Made by a program: the position numbers and the translations under genes
Assembly: GCA_902513935.1 (NCBI GenBank)
Contig: CABXOR010000017.1
Location: 1-31,712 of the forward strand
Source: an uncultured SAR324 cluster bacterium
GTDB lineage: Bacteria; SAR324; NAC60-12
DNA: 31,712 nucleotides
Reading direction: 5' to 3'
Shown here: positions 14,273 through 25,493 of the stretch, piece after piece
Layout of the letters: the number at the start of each line of letters is the position of its first letter
Position numbering within the stretch: the first letter of the stretch is position 1
Notes under the pieces: model-generated
The model's database searches: none
What the model was told of the DNA's origin: nothing
What the model saw: the letters and a program-made list of their open reading frames with translations, nothing else

Positions 14273-16990
14273 ATGTGGAAAAAAGTTAAAAATATTTTTG
14301 GTGATGAAAACGCAAAAACACTGAAGGGCTACCGGAAAGTGGTGGACAAAATAAATGCGCTTGAACCGGAAATTCAGGCCTTGGCAGATGAAGAATTTCC
14401 AAAAAAAACTACAGCATTTCAAACACGACTTGAAAAAGGAGTAGCTCTGGATGAGCTGGCTCCAGAAGCTTTTGCACTCGTTCGGGAAGCCTCACTACGT
14501 GTTATTGGGGAACGCCATTACGACGTTCAGTTACAGGGGGGTTTGGCGCTGCATCATGGAAACATAGCTGAAATGGCAACCGGTGAAGGAAAAACTTTGT
14601 CTTCAACCTGTCCTGTTTATCTCAATGCACTTACTGGAAAAGGTGTACACATCATCACGCCTAATGATTATCTAGCGAAACGTGATAGCAAATGGATGGG
14701 AGCAATTTTTGAGTTTCTTGGTTTGTCTGTCGGCTTGATTCAGCATGGAATTTATGATGAAGAACGTCGCGCTGCATATGAAGCAGATATTACATACGGT
14801 ACAAACAACGAGTTCGGTTTTGATTATTTACGCGACAACATGAAGTTTTCCCTGGAGGATTATGTTCAGCGAGAATTTAACTTTGCAGTCGTAGATGAGG
14901 TTGACAGTATACTGATAGACGAAGCACGGACTCCGTTGATTATCAGTGGACCAACTGAAGATAACATAGATAAATATCATCAAATAAATAAGTTTGTATA
15001 CGGACTCAGTCGTGAAATCCGTAAGGAGGAGGTGGGCAAACTCCCTCAGGATCAAATGCACAATATTTCGGAAAATCTGGAAGAACTGGAAGACCACGAT
15101 ATTGTACGTGATGGAGATTATGGGCTTGATGAGAGGGCTCGCAGTATCAGCCTGACAGACCAGGGTTCTGTAAAAATTGAAGGGCGTCTCAGGGATCAGT
15201 TGGTTAAAGATACAAGTCTGTTTGATTATGAAAACATGGAAATTTTACACCATATTAACCAGGCACTTAAAGCACACTACCTGTTTAAAAATGATGTAGA
15301 TTATGTTGTTCAGGAAGGTCAGGTAATCATTGTTGATGAGTTTACCGGGCGACTGATGCCAGGACGGCGCTTTAGCGACGGACTGCACCAGGCCCTGGAA
15401 GCAAAAGAGGGTGTCAATGTTGAGCGTGAAAACCAGACACTGGCGACGATAACTTTCCAAAATTATTTCCGGTTGTACGAAAAACTTTCTGGAATGACCG
15501 GAACTGCGGAAACAGAAAAAAATGAATTTAAGAAAATTTACAACCTGGGAGTTGTTGTAGTTCCCACAAATAAACCGTTGATTCGAAAGGATCTTTCAGA
15601 TGTAGTTTTCAAAACGGTTGATGCAAAATATCGTGCAACTGTTGATCGTATCAAAGTACTTAACGAAAAGGGGCAGCCGGTTTTAGTGGGTACAGTTTCC
15701 ATCGAGGTGTCTGAGGCCATCAGTAAATTGCTCAAGAAAGCAGGTATTGAACACGAAGTTCTTAATGCAAAACAACATGAAAGGGAAGCGGAAATAATCT
15801 CAAATGCAGGCCAATTTGGGGCAGTGACTATTGCCACCAACATGGCTGGTCGTGGTACAGACATAAAACCTTCACCTGAAACTCTTGAAGTAGGTGGTGT
15901 GTTTGTTTTAGGTACAGGAAGGCATGACAGTCGCCGAATCGACAACCAGTTCCGGGGACGTTCCGGACGGCAGGGAGATCCAGGTGCATCTCAGTTCTTG
16001 CTCTCACTTGAAGATGACTTGCTGAGGATATTTGGTGGAGAACGTATTTCAAACTTGATGGATAAGCTTAACATTGAAGAGGATGAACCGATTGAGCATG
16101 TATTCATCACCAAGGCTATTGGGAATGCACAGAAGAAGGTGGAAGGTTATCACTTTGATATCCGGAAGCACGTTCTTGAATATGATGATGTGATGGAAAA
16201 GCAAAGATCCATCATCTATGGCAGGCGCAGAGAAATTCTTGGAGAAGAGGTGCAAAATTTGATTTTGGAAATGTGCGATGGTGTGGTAGACGAACTGATG
16301 GAGCAGAATTGTCAGGATAAATATGTAGATCAATGGGATGTTCAGGGATTCAACCGTGCTTTTGAAGGCGTCTTTTCAAAGGTTCCAAACGAAAAATGGT
16401 TTGAAGATGAACTAAATCCGGATGAATATTCAGAAAAATTTTATGTCTGGATTGAAGATATGTACAAAGAAAAAATTGAGTTCTTCCGTAATGTTGCAGA
16501 ACTTAATTTTGAGCCGGATGTTTCTACTGAAGATCGCAAAGAAATATTGGGCCAAATGATCCTTGACCTGGAGAGACAAATTTTGTTAAAAGTTAACGAT
16601 AATCTTTGGAAAGATCACCTGCTTTCAATGGATATTTTGCGGGAAGGAATCGGCCTCGTTGGTTATGCTCAGAAGAAACCACTGGACGAATACAGAAAAC
16701 AGGCTTTTGAAATGTTTTCTAATTTGATGAATAGAATTGATAATGAAGCCATCAGCACTTTTTTCAAATTAACAATTGCCCGCCCCATTGCAGGACCTGA
16801 ACCAGCACCGTTACTGAAGGATGTGGAATTCATACATGGAGAAGTCGAGATGCCGGACGGAACCGAAACAAAAAAGAAAAAACCACAACCTGTCCGTGCA
16901 CAATACACTGTAGGACGCAATGAACCATGTCCTTGTGGCAGTGGTAAAAAATACAAAAGGTGCTGTGGACTTGCCAAAAAAATTGCCTGA
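14273..16990 (+). CDS. secA: Preprotein translocase ATPase SecA
   Basis: This is the motor ATPase of the Sec export machine, 905 aa (E. coli has 901). It starts [18 protein letters not shown], preceded by AAGGA at good spacing; an ATG 18 nt upstream (14255) has no ribosome-binding site and adds only MWQKES. Walker A-like MATGEGKT is at 101-108, followed by [11 protein letters not shown], the [15 protein letters not shown] block, [16 protein letters not shown], and the second nucleotide-binding half with NMAGRGTDI and RGRSGRQGD. The acidic, helical stretch around 245-300 is somewhat expanded. The C-terminus ends in a zinc-binding SEC-C motif (Cys886, Cys888, Cys897, Cys898), which binds SecB or ribosomes. 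Downstream, valS follows after 96 bp. Confidence 0.97.
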   Translation: MWKKVKNIFGDENAKTLKGYRKVVDKINALEPEIQALADEEFPKKTTAFQTRLEKGVALDELAPEAFALVREASLRVIGERHYDVQLQGGLALHHGNIAEMATGEGKTLSSTCPVYLNALTGKGVHIITPNDYLAKRDSKWMGAIFEFLGLSVGLIQHGIYDEERRAAYEADITYGTNNEFGFDYLRDNMKFSLEDYVQREFNFAVVDEVDSILIDEARTPLIISGPTEDNIDKYHQINKFVYGLSREIRKEEVGKLPQDQMHNISENLEELEDHDIVRDGDYGLDERARSISLTDQGSVKIEGRLRDQLVKDTSLFDYENMEILHHINQALKAHYLFKNDVDYVVQEGQVIIVDEFTGRLMPGRRFSDGLHQALEAKEGVNVERENQTLATITFQNYFRLYEKLSGMTGTAETEKNEFKKIYNLGVVVVPTNKPLIRKDLSDVVFKTVDAKYRATVDRIKVLNEKGQPVLVGTVSIEVSEAISKLLKKAGIEHEVLNAKQHEREAEIISNAGQFGAVTIATNMAGRGTDIKPSPETLEVGGVFVLGTGRHDSRRIDNQFRGRSGRQGDPGASQFLLSLEDDLLRIFGGERISNLMDKLNIEEDEPIEHVFITKAIGNAQKKVEGYHFDIRKHVLEYDDVMEKQRSIIYGRRREILGEEVQNLILEMCDGVVDELMEQNCQDKYVDQWDVQGFNRAFEGVFSKVPNEKWFEDELNPDEYSEKFYVWIEDMYKEKIEFFRNVAELNFEPDVSTEDRKEILGQMILDLERQILLKVNDNLWKDHLLSMDILREGIGLVGYAQKKPLDEYRKQAFEMFSNLMNRIDNEAISTFFKLTIARPIAGPEPAPLLKDVEFIHGEVEMPDGTETKKKKPQPVRAQYTVGRNEPCPCGSGKKYKRCCGLAKKIA

Positions 16991-17086
16991 ACGTTGATGC
17001 TGATTTGTACTCAAAACGAGGTACTCCCGGTTGTTTTAACAGTTGTAGCTTCCCAATTTTCATCCCAGTTTTATTAAAATTAGTAA

Positions 17087-19762
17087 ATGACTTCATTAGC
17101 CAAAGCTTACGACCCCCAAGCTTTTGAATCCAAAATTGCAGAACAATGGGAAAACAGCGATGCGTTTCGCGCCGATGCACATTCCAACAAACCAGCTTTC
17201 ACCATTTCCATGCCGCCTCCAAATGCCACAGGACAACTGCATGTCGGTCATGCAGTGATGCTGGCTTTGGAAGATATTTTTATTCGCTGGCACCGGATGC
17301 AGGGCCATGAAGCACTTTGGCTACCGGGAACCGATCATGCAGCCATTGCCACTGAAAATGTGGTTTTGCAGCAAATTAAAAAAGAGGAAGGCATTGCTGA
17401 TCCACGGGAAGTACTGGGACGTGAAGAAATTATGCGACGTATTGCAGAATATGTGGAAAGCTCCCAGGGTACCATCCGCAATCAGGTAAAAGCACTTGGA
17501 TCAAGTTGTGACTGGAGCCGTGAACGATATACGATGGATCCACAGCTCAATCGCTGTGTAAATGAAACTTTTGTGCGGATGTACGAAAATGGATTGATTT
17601 ATCGTGGACCACGTATTGTAAACTGGGATCCGAATCTCAAAACCAATGTTTCAGATGATGAAGTAGAACGTAAAGACACGCAATCACCATTTTTCACCTT
17701 TCAATACGGCCCTTTCCAAATTGGTACTGTGCGTCCGGAAACCAAGTTTGGCGACAAATATGTGGTGATGCATCCTGATGACAAACGATATACGCAGTTC
17801 AAACACGGCGATACATTTGATTGTGAATGGATTAATGGGGAAATCACTGCCAACATCATCAAAGATGAAGCTGTAGATCCGGAATTTGGAACCGGAGTGA
17901 TGACAATTACTCCATGGCACGATCATGTTGACTTTGGTATTGCGGAGCGGCACGGTTTGGACAAAGAACCAATAATTGATTTTGATGGTAAATTACTTCC
18001 AATCGCACAGGAATTTGCCGGAATGGGAATTGACGAGGCACGACCCAAAATTATGGAAAAACTTCGTGAAAAAGGACTGCTGATCAATACAGATTCTGGA
18101 TACGTGCACAGTAAATCATTCAACAGTCGCGGTGGAGGTGCAATTGAACCGCAAATTCGCGAACAATGGTTTATAGACGTCAATAAATCGGCTGTCGATT
18201 GGCATGGAAAAAAGCAAAGCCTCAAAGAGGTTTTGATTGATGTAGTTCGTTCTGGTGATATTAAATTGGTTCCGGATCGCTTTGATTCAACTTATTTTTA
18301 TTGGGTAGAAAATTTACAGGATTGGTGTATTTCAAGGCAAATTTGGTGGGGACACCGTATTCCGGTTTATTACAAAGAAGGAGAAATATTGGCCAGCATT
18401 CGTCTGCCGGAAGAGTTCGATGGTTGGGAACAAGATCCGGACACGCTGGATACCTGGTTTTCGTCTGCACTATGGACCTGGAGCACTTTGATTGATCCGG
18501 AACTGGCAAAAAATTACTCTTTGTCTCTGGAAGATTTGTTGGAGCGCAGTCCAGATTTTCAGAAATTCCATCCAACAAACATCATGGAAACAGGTTATGA
18601 TATATTGTTTTTCTGGGTGGCACGGATGATTTTGATGACGACTTATATGTTGCAGAATGTGCCGTTTAAGACAGTTTATCTTCACGGGCTTGTACGAACC
18701 CGTGATGGTAAGAAAATGTCAAAATCAGTTCCTGAAACCTGTGTAGACCCGTTGGAAAGTATTGCTGAGCACGGAACAGATGCCTTGAGGCTGGCCTTGA
18801 TTCAAGGTACCGGACCTGGTCAGGATTTGCGGCTTTATCCGGAAAAAATGGAAAGCTGCCGTCGTTTTGCCAATAAAATATGGAACGCAGGGCGTTATAT
18901 TTTGCTGACAATTCCACTTGGAACACCAACCGCTCCTCCGCAAAAAGTACATTCCGAGTTGGCACAATGGCTTCTACATGGATTGAATGACTTGATCCGG
19001 CGCTCACAAACCGGCTTGGAAGCACATCGTTTATCCGATGTTGTTGACTCACTGCGGAGTTTTTTCTGGGGTGAATTTTGTGACTGGTATTTGGAAATGG
19101 ATAAAAAACCGGAACGTACCGACGAAGACAATCAAGTACTGGCCTATTCTTATTCGACTTTGTTGAAGCTAATGCATCCCTATGTTCCGTTTGTCACTGA
19201 AGCATTGTGGGAGCAATTTAAACAGCCAAAAATGCTGGCCGTCAGTGAGTGGCCGCAAGAACAGTCTTATTCGTTCTCGGAATCTCACAATCGGATCGAA
19301 CTTCTTCGTGAGGCAATATCTCAGATTCGTACATTGCGTGAAAAAGCTAATATCGGCTTGGATAAAAAAATTGGTGCAAAACTTGATTCAGAAAAAAATG
19401 CTGAATTGTTCCGGACACATCAAAATTTAATTATCCGGCTTGCACGTTTAAGTGAACTGGAAATAAATGAAAAAACTCCGGACTCTTCCCGGGACAACTT
19501 TGGTGGATATTTTAATGAAACCTTTGCAAGCATCGAAGCTACTGCGGTTGATTGGGGAAAAGAAATCGAAAGCCTACAAAAGAAACTCAAGACTGAATCA
19601 GGTTTTGTAGAAAAAAGTCTTAAAAAACTCAAAAATGCCGGATTTCTCGACAAAGCTCCAGAAAAAGTTATTATTGAATTGCGGGAAAAAGTTGCGTCTA
19701 CCGAAAAAACTCTGGAAGCCTTGAAACTGCAGATCCATGAATTAGATAAATTGGTGGAGTGA
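17087..19762 (+). CDS. valS: Valyl-tRNA synthetase
   Basis: This is a class I aminoacyl-tRNA synthetase (891 aa) that charges tRNA-Val. The HIGH signature appears as HVGH (52-55) after MPPPNATGQL, and KMSKS is at 543-547 in DGKKMSKSVPETCVDP. GTDHAAIATENVV and the editing (CP1) domain with GTGVMTITPWHDHVDFGIAERHG show valine rather than leucine or isoleucine specificity. The C-terminus has the anticodon-binding helices (WEQF, then SEWP) and a long coiled-coil arm from about residue 820 that contacts the tRNA elbow. There is no Shine-Dalgarno, and the ATG follows an A/T-rich attagtaa. The valS gene may be transcribed together with secA, since no terminator is visible between them. Confidence 0.97.
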   Translation: MTSLAKAYDPQAFESKIAEQWENSDAFRADAHSNKPAFTISMPPPNATGQLHVGHAVMLALEDIFIRWHRMQGHEALWLPGTDHAAIATENVVLQQIKKEEGIADPREVLGREEIMRRIAEYVESSQGTIRNQVKALGSSCDWSRERYTMDPQLNRCVNETFVRMYENGLIYRGPRIVNWDPNLKTNVSDDEVERKDTQSPFFTFQYGPFQIGTVRPETKFGDKYVVMHPDDKRYTQFKHGDTFDCEWINGEITANIIKDEAVDPEFGTGVMTITPWHDHVDFGIAERHGLDKEPIIDFDGKLLPIAQEFAGMGIDEARPKIMEKLREKGLLINTDSGYVHSKSFNSRGGGAIEPQIREQWFIDVNKSAVDWHGKKQSLKEVLIDVVRSGDIKLVPDRFDSTYFYWVENLQDWCISRQIWWGHRIPVYYKEGEILASIRLPEEFDGWEQDPDTLDTWFSSALWTWSTLIDPELAKNYSLSLEDLLERSPDFQKFHPTNIMETGYDILFFWVARMILMTTYMLQNVPFKTVYLHGLVRTRDGKKMSKSVPETCVDPLESIAEHGTDALRLALIQGTGPGQDLRLYPEKMESCRRFANKIWNAGRYILLTIPLGTPTAPPQKVHSELAQWLLHGLNDLIRRSQTGLEAHRLSDVVDSLRSFFWGEFCDWYLEMDKKPERTDEDNQVLAYSYSTLLKLMHPYVPFVTEALWEQFKQPKMLAVSEWPQEQSYSFSESHNRIELLREAISQIRTLREKANIGLDKKIGAKLDSEKNAELFRTHQNLIIRLARLSELEINEKTPDSSRDNFGGYFNETFASIEATAVDWGKEIESLQKKLKTESGFVEKSLKKLKNAGFLDKAPEKVIIELREKVASTEKTLEALKLQIHELDKLVE

Positions 19763-19815
19763 GTTGATTACAAATTCTTCGTCAATTATAAAGAAAATCT
19801 TTAACAAAAGATAAA

Positions 19816-20736
19816 ATGTTAAAAACAGCAGTAATTGGTGTAGGTTATCTGGGCCGCTTTCATGCACAAAAATATGCTGCACTTGCTGAATCAGAACTTG
19901 TTGGTGTAGTTGATGTTGATTCTGTTCAGGGACAAGAAGTTGCGGATGAAATTGGAGTTCGGTTTTTTAATGATTTTCATGAAGTACTGGATTTGGTTGA
20001 TGCAGTCAGCATCGTTGTACCAACTGTGCATCATTTTGAAACTGCCAAAACCTTTATGGAAAAGGGTGTTCATGTTTTGCTGGAAAAACCCTTTGCGGCA
20101 AATATTGAAGAAGCAGAAGAACTGGAATCCCTTTCAAGGGATAAAAATCTTCGCCTACAGATAGGTCATTTGGAACGCTTCAATCCGGTTTTTACTGAAT
20201 TTCAGGAGCTAATTGATCGGCCAAAATTTATTGAAAACATCCGCATTGCCCCTTTTCCGAAACGTGGAACTGATGTGGATGTTATTCTAGATTTAATGAT
20301 TCATGACATTGATTTGGTTTTAGCAGTAGTTGGTGAATATCCGGAATCTGTTGAAGGTACTGGAGTAAATATCATTACTTCCACTGTAGATTTGGCTAAT
20401 GCACGCCTGCGCTTCCCTTCTGGCTGTATTGCGGATTTAACGGCCAGTCGAGTATCCGACAAAGCTGAACGAAAAATGAGAATATTTCAGTCAGGACTGT
20501 ATCTATCTCTCGATTATGGAACGGGTCAGGCACGTAAGCTACATGTAGAATCCGGAACTGCTGTTGACCCAGAGACTCTACGTCCGGAGACTTTCCAGTT
20601 GGAAAAAGGTGATGCACTGTTAACAGAGATTGAAAGTTTTTTGTTGGCAGTTCGCGAAGGGAAAAATCCCAAAGTTACTGCTGAAGATGGATTGAATGCA
20701 ATGCGGGTGGGTTGGCAAATCAAGAATCAACTTTGA
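19816..20736 (+). CDS. Gfo/Idh/MocA-family NAD(P)-dependent sugar dehydrogenase
   Basis: This is a Rossmann-fold oxidoreductase of 306 aa. The nucleotide-binding GVGYLG lies at 8-13, LLEKPFA (Glu90-Lys91-Pro92) is the family's catalytic-lysine motif, and GHLERFNPVF begins the substrate domain, which also contains MIHDIDLVLAVVG with the usual Asp and His. The GHLERFNP form is common in dehydrogenases of lipid A/LPS clusters, including the UDP-GlcNAc 3-dehydrogenase GnnA that prepares amide-linked lipid A precursors. The downstream LPS-export permease and LolA fit such a role, but no lpxA or transaminase gene is present, so the substrate stays open. The start has only a weak GAT-containing leader. 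The stop codon overlaps a possible TTG start of the next gene. Confidence 0.85.
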   Translation: MLKTAVIGVGYLGRFHAQKYAALAESELVGVVDVDSVQGQEVADEIGVRFFNDFHEVLDLVDAVSIVVPTVHHFETAKTFMEKGVHVLLEKPFAANIEEAEELESLSRDKNLRLQIGHLERFNPVFTEFQELIDRPKFIENIRIAPFPKRGTDVDVILDLMIHDIDLVLAVVGEYPESVEGTGVNIITSTVDLANARLRFPSGCIADLTASRVSDKAERKMRIFQSGLYLSLDYGTGQARKLHVESGTAVDPETLRPETFQLEKGDALLTEIESFLLAVREGKNPKVTAEDGLNAMRVGWQIKNQL

Positions 20737-21821
20737 AATATTTTATGCTGCTTTTTCGTTCAATATTTATACAATTGATTGTTCCGTTTCTGCTGGCACT
20801 TGGAATATTGACTTTTATCCTTTCAATGGAAACAGTTTATCGTCTGATTAACTTGATTGTGGAACGAGGGGTAAGTGTTTTTAGTGTCGGATTGATGCTG
20901 CTTTACCGCCTGCCGCAATTTTTATCTGTGACTTTGCCCTTGTCTATTGTGATTTCATGCGTGGTGTTGATGGTCCGTCTCTCAACGGACAATGAAATTT
21001 CTGCAATGAATTCGATGGGAATCAGTCATTGGCAGATTGGGCGGCCGTTTTTTTTGTTTGGAATTGTTGCAACAGGAATTACTTTAATCATTACTCTTTG
21101 GCTTCAACCTGCCGGTTATGCCGCTTTTGAGCAGGAAAAACTCAAGGTGTTGAAAACACAAACTGCGAAAACCGTTCAACCATTAGTCTTGAATTATGAT
21201 TTTCCGGGAAAGGTTTTGTACGTACAGGACAAGGATAAAAATGATGATTTGAGCGGTGTTTTTATTACCGACCTGAAACTAACTCAGGACTCAATGGTAA
21301 CACTTGCAGATCGTGGACGAATTGAAATTCGGGAAGGAGAGCGTGATTTGCTTTTAAACCTGGAAGATGGACTAATTCATTTGCAAGGACCTGCTGAAAA
21401 TTACCGTACGATTGCATTTGAGCAGTTCCACTATATTTTCCGTCCGCCTCAGATTGTTCCGTCTACTAAAGGTGGGCATATCTGGGGTGTTCCCACTAAG
21501 GCACTACTGCAGAACTCAAGCCGCTCGTCAAAAATGGAATTATTCTTAAGACTCACCACTCCGTGGGCTTGTGTGGCTTTTTCGGTGGCAATGGTTCCAT
21601 TGGGTCTGATCAATATACGTCAGGGGCGTTCTGGTGCTTATTTACGGGGCCTGATTCTGGTGGTGAGTTACTACATTTTATGGATGGGCGCAAAAGAAAT
21701 GACGATGAACATGAACTTTCAGCCTTATGTTTTGTGGATGCCTCCACTTTTGATTTGGCTCTTTGGGCTTTATGGCTTGAATAAAAACAACCTCAATCTG
21801 CAAAATATCTTCAATACTTGA
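20733..21821 (+). CDS. LptF/LptG-family LPS export permease (YjgP/YjgQ)
   Basis: This is an inner-membrane permease subunit of the LptB2FG ABC exporter, which extracts lipopolysaccharide and passes it to the Lpt bridge. The layout is typical: TM helices near the N-terminus (IFIQLIVPFLLALGILTFIL; FLSVTLPLSIVISCVVLMVRL; a third around GIVATGITLIITLW), a periplasmic beta-jellyroll (about 125-265), and three C-terminal TM helices. RLSTDNEISAMNSMGIS is the coupling-helix region. The start is uncertain: TTG at 20733 overlaps the upstream TGA, giving LKYFMLLFR and likely translational coupling; TTG at 20712 and ATG at 20745 are alternatives. Only one of the usual lptF/lptG pair is here, so I leave the symbol blank. 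Confidence 0.88.
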   Translation: MKYFMLLFRSIFIQLIVPFLLALGILTFILSMETVYRLINLIVERGVSVFSVGLMLLYRLPQFLSVTLPLSIVISCVVLMVRLSTDNEISAMNSMGISHWQIGRPFFLFGIVATGITLIITLWLQPAGYAAFEQEKLKVLKTQTAKTVQPLVLNYDFPGKVLYVQDKDKNDDLSGVFITDLKLTQDSMVTLADRGRIEIREGERDLLLNLEDGLIHLQGPAENYRTIAFEQFHYIFRPPQIVPSTKGGHIWGVPTKALLQNSSRSSKMELFLRLTTPWACVAFSVAMVPLGLINIRQGRSGAYLRGLILVVSYYILWMGAKEMTMNMNFQPYVLWMPPLLIWLFGLYGLNKNNLNLQNIFNT

Positions 21822-21893
21822 GCTCATTTGGCGAAACGGGTTCAAGCATTACGTAACGCACTAGAAATCTGAGGTATTTAGCAAGTTTTTTGT

Positions 21894-22547
21894 ATGAAAT
21901 ATTTTACGTTTTTATTTATCTCCATATTATTGTTTGGCTCTTCAGGACAATCTGTTTCCAAAGAAACAGATCTGATTCAAATGATTCAGGTACAATATCA
22001 GAGTATTCAAAGTTTTTCTGGACATTTTGTCCAAACCAGTTATCGAAACAATACTGAGACTGTCAGAAGAGCAGAGGGCCTGGTTTCTTACAAACGTCCA
22101 GGCAAAATGCGTTGGCTTTATGAAGTTCCTGAAGAGCAATTGTTGGTTACAAATGGTCAAACTTTGTGGCTCTTTGATTCTTTGTTAGAAAATGTGACTA
22201 TACAAAAACTGGAAAAGCTCACTGATGGAACGGCACTTTCTTTTTTACTTGGTGTAGGAGACTTACAGGCAGATTTTAACAGGCGGTTAATCAGTCAGGT
22301 TTTGCTTACTAGTCCGGATGCTTTAATTGTTGAACTGGAACCAAAAAAAGCTGCTGCAAATTTATCATTTATCCAGTTAGCGGTGCATCCGGTAACATAT
22401 AATTTGCAGATAATAGTACTGATGGATCATGAGGGTAATTACCGGACAATCGAACTGGAGTCAATGCACTACAATCTTGTGCTTGAAGATAATTTTTTTG
22501 AATTCAAAGTCACTCAGGATATGGAAGTGATTGAAGTAGAAAATTAG
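21894..22547 (+). CDS. lolA: Outer-membrane lipoprotein carrier protein LolA
   Basis: LolA is a periplasmic chaperone (217 aa precursor) that ferries lipoproteins from LolCDE to the outer membrane. A signal peptide is visible (MKYFTFLFISILLFGSSG, cleavage near residue 20). The mature protein has the LolA core: SFSGHFVQTSY, GLVSYKRPGKMRWLYEVPEEQLLVTNGQTLWLFD (the conserved 'KPGKxRWxY...DGxxLWxYD' pattern), then the curved-sheet strands. It lies 72 bp after the LPS permease gene, so an envelope-assembly operon is plausible. No ribosome-binding site is found within 15 nt of the ATG. Confidence 0.9.
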   Translation: MKYFTFLFISILLFGSSGQSVSKETDLIQMIQVQYQSIQSFSGHFVQTSYRNNTETVRRAEGLVSYKRPGKMRWLYEVPEEQLLVTNGQTLWLFDSLLENVTIQKLEKLTDGTALSFLLGVGDLQADFNRRLISQVLLTSPDALIVELEPKKAAANLSFIQLAVHPVTYNLQIIVLMDHEGNYRTIELESMHYNLVLEDNFFEFKVTQDMEVIEVEN

Positions 22548-22664
22548 CACCTCCTTTAATAATTCTGTTTATTGCACAAGTCTGTAAAAGAACAACAAGT
22601 GAAGAAAAAACCAGTGATTGTTTAATTCTACTGGTAATAGTTGCAACCAAAATCCCAAGATAGC

Positions 22665-24722
22665 ATGCTTAAAAGAGAACTCACTTTACTTAATGTTTAC
22701 GCCATTGCCACAGGCACAACTTTGAGTGCAGGATTTTTTCTGCTCCCTGGAATTGCATTCAATGCGGCCGGTCCGGCAGTAGTCTTGAGTTATATGATTG
22801 CAGCAATTCCACTGATACCTGCAATGTTCAGTATGGTAGAGTTATCCACTGCCATGCCCAGAGCAGGAGGAGCATATTATTTCCTCGACAGAAGCATGGG
22901 GCCGTTTGTTGGTACAATCGGAGGGTTGGGAACGTGGTTGGCACTGGTTTTCAAAACAGCATTTGCCTTGATTGGAATGGGGGCTTATCTCAGTATTTTC
23001 TGGCCGGAAGTTCCCATCGTTATGCTGGCGGTGATTTTAGCGGTCCTTTTTGGAATTGTTAATCTTTTTGGAGCAAAAAAAACCGGGACGTTTCAGGTAT
23101 TCATGGTCTTTGCCCTGATCTTGATTTTATTAGCTTTCATTGGAAAAGGTATTCCGGAAATAAATTCAGTACATTTTGAAGGATTTTTTGACAAAGGAAC
23201 TGTATCAATCATTTCAACTGCAGGACTTGTGTATATCAGCTATGTTGGAGTAACAAACATTGCCAGTGTTGCGGAAGAAGTTCAAAATCCAGAACGAAAT
23301 CTTCCACTTGGAGTTTTTCTTGCCATCGGGACTGCAATTATAGTTTACGCTGTAGGTACAACGATCATGGTCGGAGTGCTTCCTGCAAATGAATTGGCTC
23401 AGGATTTAACACCGGTCGCTTCTACTGCAGAAATTATTTTTGGAGAGTGGGGTAAAATCGCTGTGACTGTGGCTGCAGTTATTGCTTTTGCATCTGTGGC
23501 AAATGCAGGGATTTTAAGTGCTTCTCGATATCCTCTGGCCATGAGCAGGGATCATCTTATTCCGAGTAGATTAGCAAAACTGACGGCACGTAATATTCCT
23601 CACTATGGAATAGCAGTAACTGTTGCATTGATTATCCTGCTGGTTCTTACTCTTGACATTGCCCGCATCGCCAAGTTGGCCAGTGCTTTTCAATTATTGA
23701 TGTTTGCTTTGATTAGTCTGGCAGTAGTTGTGATGCGTGAAAGCCAAATAGAAGCCTATGATCCTGGATATCGTTCCCCGTTTTATCCGTGGATGCAAAT
23801 ATTCGGAGTTTTTTCTCCACTGTGGTTGATTGCTGAAATGGGCGCTCTTCCCATATTATTTTCTCTGGGACTAGTAACACTTGGTACAGTCTGGTATTTT
23901 GCTTATGCACAAAATAGGGTGGTTCGTTCAGGTGCAATTTATCATTTATTTGCCCGTCTTGGCGAACAAAGATTTGAAGGGCTGGATCGTGAGTTGCGTG
24001 GAATTATGAAGGAAAAAGGTGTGCGGGAGGAGGATCCCTTTGACGAAGTAGTGGCCCGTGCACAAGTGATGGAATTTACCAAGGAACATCAATTTGGTGA
24101 GATTACACGTCAGGTTGCCATTGAATTTGAAAGCAATTTGGGTGTAGATGCAAAAGAATTAGAGCAAGGATTTTTGGAGGGCAGCAGGATTGGTGCTACC
24201 CCAATTTCACGTGGTGCAGCTTTGCCTCACATTCGTCTGCCGGATCTCAAACTTGCAGAAATGGTGATCGTCCGTGTAAATGAATTATGCTTTGTAGAGG
24301 CACCTGATTTTTCGGGTAAAATATCACTTCAGGGACCTATACATGCTTTTTTCTATTTAATCAGTCCCAATGAGAATCCTGGTCAGCATCTGCGGGTTCT
24401 TGCTCAAATTGCAGGAAGGATTGATGATGAAAATTTTCTCAAAGATTGGCTGGATGCTTCAGACGAACAAGAATTAAAGGAAATATTATTACGAGATGAA
24501 CGCTTTTTATCACTAAGGATTCGCAGCAATACTCCTTCTTCAGTATTCATTGGGTGTTCATTGAGAAATATACGTATGCCAGAAGGCTGTCTGGTAGCTC
24601 TTATTCGCAGAAGAGGAGAAACGATTGTACCACGTGGACTGACGGTTTTACTGGAAGGTGATCGGCTGACTATTATTGGTGATGAACAAGGGATTGAACA
24701 ATTAAACAATAAATATAATTAA
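22665..24722 (+). CDS. APC-family amino-acid permease fused to PTS EIIA-like and TrkA-C-like domains
   Basis: This 685-residue protein has an uncommon three-part layout. Residues 1-about 430 form a permease of the amino acid-polyamine-organocation superfamily (about 12 helices; [13 protein letters not shown] is the helix-1 substrate-binding loop). Residues about 456-605 resemble a PTS fructose/nitrogen-type EIIA domain; the phospho-accepting His is preserved as His522 in [13 protein letters not shown] (family pattern G-A-PH). Residues about 616-685 resemble a TrkA-C/RCK-C ligand-binding domain ([20 protein letters not shown], then [11 protein letters not shown]). This suggests transport controlled by phosphorylation and by a small ligand. 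The substrate is unknown. The ATG at 22665 gives a normal family N-terminus; a TTG at 22641 is possible. No PTS genes are nearby. Confidence 0.85.
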   Translation: MLKRELTLLNVYAIATGTTLSAGFFLLPGIAFNAAGPAVVLSYMIAAIPLIPAMFSMVELSTAMPRAGGAYYFLDRSMGPFVGTIGGLGTWLALVFKTAFALIGMGAYLSIFWPEVPIVMLAVILAVLFGIVNLFGAKKTGTFQVFMVFALILILLAFIGKGIPEINSVHFEGFFDKGTVSIISTAGLVYISYVGVTNIASVAEEVQNPERNLPLGVFLAIGTAIIVYAVGTTIMVGVLPANELAQDLTPVASTAEIIFGEWGKIAVTVAAVIAFASVANAGILSASRYPLAMSRDHLIPSRLAKLTARNIPHYGIAVTVALIILLVLTLDIARIAKLASAFQLLMFALISLAVVVMRESQIEAYDPGYRSPFYPWMQIFGVFSPLWLIAEMGALPILFSLGLVTLGTVWYFAYAQNRVVRSGAIYHLFARLGEQRFEGLDRELRGIMKEKGVREEDPFDEVVARAQVMEFTKEHQFGEITRQVAIEFESNLGVDAKELEQGFLEGSRIGATPISRGAALPHIRLPDLKLAEMVIVRVNELCFVEAPDFSGKISLQGPIHAFFYLISPNENPGQHLRVLAQIAGRIDDENFLKDWLDASDEQELKEILLRDERFLSLRIRSNTPSSVFIGCSLRNIRMPEGCLVALIRRRGETIVPRGLTVLLEGDRLTIIGDEQGIEQLNNKYN

Positions 24723-24726
24723 ATTC

Positions 24727-25473
24727 ATGAAAACGACCTTAAGAGCTGACGGACGAAAAAACAACGAAGAACGTCCGCTTGAAATCTCACTTGATTATAC
24801 AATGCACGCAGAAGGCTCGGTGCTTGTTTCTTCTGGAAATACGAAAATAATTTGCACAGCATCTGTTGAAGATAAGGTGCCGGATTGGCTTTTGGATAAA
24901 GAAAAAAAGCCGCATCACGGCTGGGTTACTTCTGAATACGGAATGCTTCCGCGTTCAACCGGAAGCCGCAGGAAGAGAGAAACCGGAAAAATAGACGGAC
25001 GGAGCCAGGAAATTCAGCGGTTAATTGGTCGTTCGTTGCGTTCTGTGGTAAATCTGTCAGTACTTGGAGAACACACTATCTGGATTGACTGTGACGTGAT
25101 TCAAGCTGATGGAGGTACTCGAACTGCAGCAATTACGGGTGGATTTGTGGCTCTAATTTTGGCTTTAAGAAACATCTTTAAAACAGGAAACATCAAAGAA
25201 TTTCCTGTAAAAGAATACCTTGCTGCCATCAGTGTAGGTATAGTAAATAGTCAACCGATGCTGGATTTAAAATATGATGAAGACAAAGCTGCAGAAGTAG
25301 ATATGAACGTTGTTATGCTGGAGTCCGGAGAATTTGTTGAAGTCCAGGCAACTGCAGAAGGAAAAACATATTCTCGTGAACAATTGGATTTAATGCTTGA
25401 TCTGGCCGTACAGGGAATTCGTTCACACATTGCTGCGCAAAAGAAGGTGCTTGGGAATGTACTGTACGACTAA
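24727..25473 (+). CDS. rph: Ribonuclease PH
   Basis: This is a phosphate-dependent 3'-5' exoribonuclease that trims tRNA 3' ends (248 aa; family about 240). Key segments are RADGR at the start, [43 protein letters not shown] (phosphate and RNA contacts), the [17 protein letters not shown] helix, and [19 protein letters not shown], which carries the conserved phosphate-binding GTR. The end, [20 protein letters not shown], is also typical. It begins 4 nt after the permease stop, so co-transcription is likely. It probably lacks a Shine-Dalgarno. Confidence 0.96.
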   Translation: MKTTLRADGRKNNEERPLEISLDYTMHAEGSVLVSSGNTKIICTASVEDKVPDWLLDKEKKPHHGWVTSEYGMLPRSTGSRRKRETGKIDGRSQEIQRLIGRSLRSVVNLSVLGEHTIWIDCDVIQADGGTRTAAITGGFVALILALRNIFKTGNIKEFPVKEYLAAISVGIVNSQPMLDLKYDEDKAAEVDMNVVMLESGEFVEVQATAEGKTYSREQLDLMLDLAVQGIRSHIAAQKKVLGNVLYD

Positions 25474-25493
25474 TTTTTATTCCTGAAATAATT

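Noticed and set aside
22611..22634. Inverted repeat CCAGT...ACTGG before the permease as a lolA terminator
   Set aside because: Only 5 bp of stem with a 14-nt loop and no T-run; not a credible terminator.
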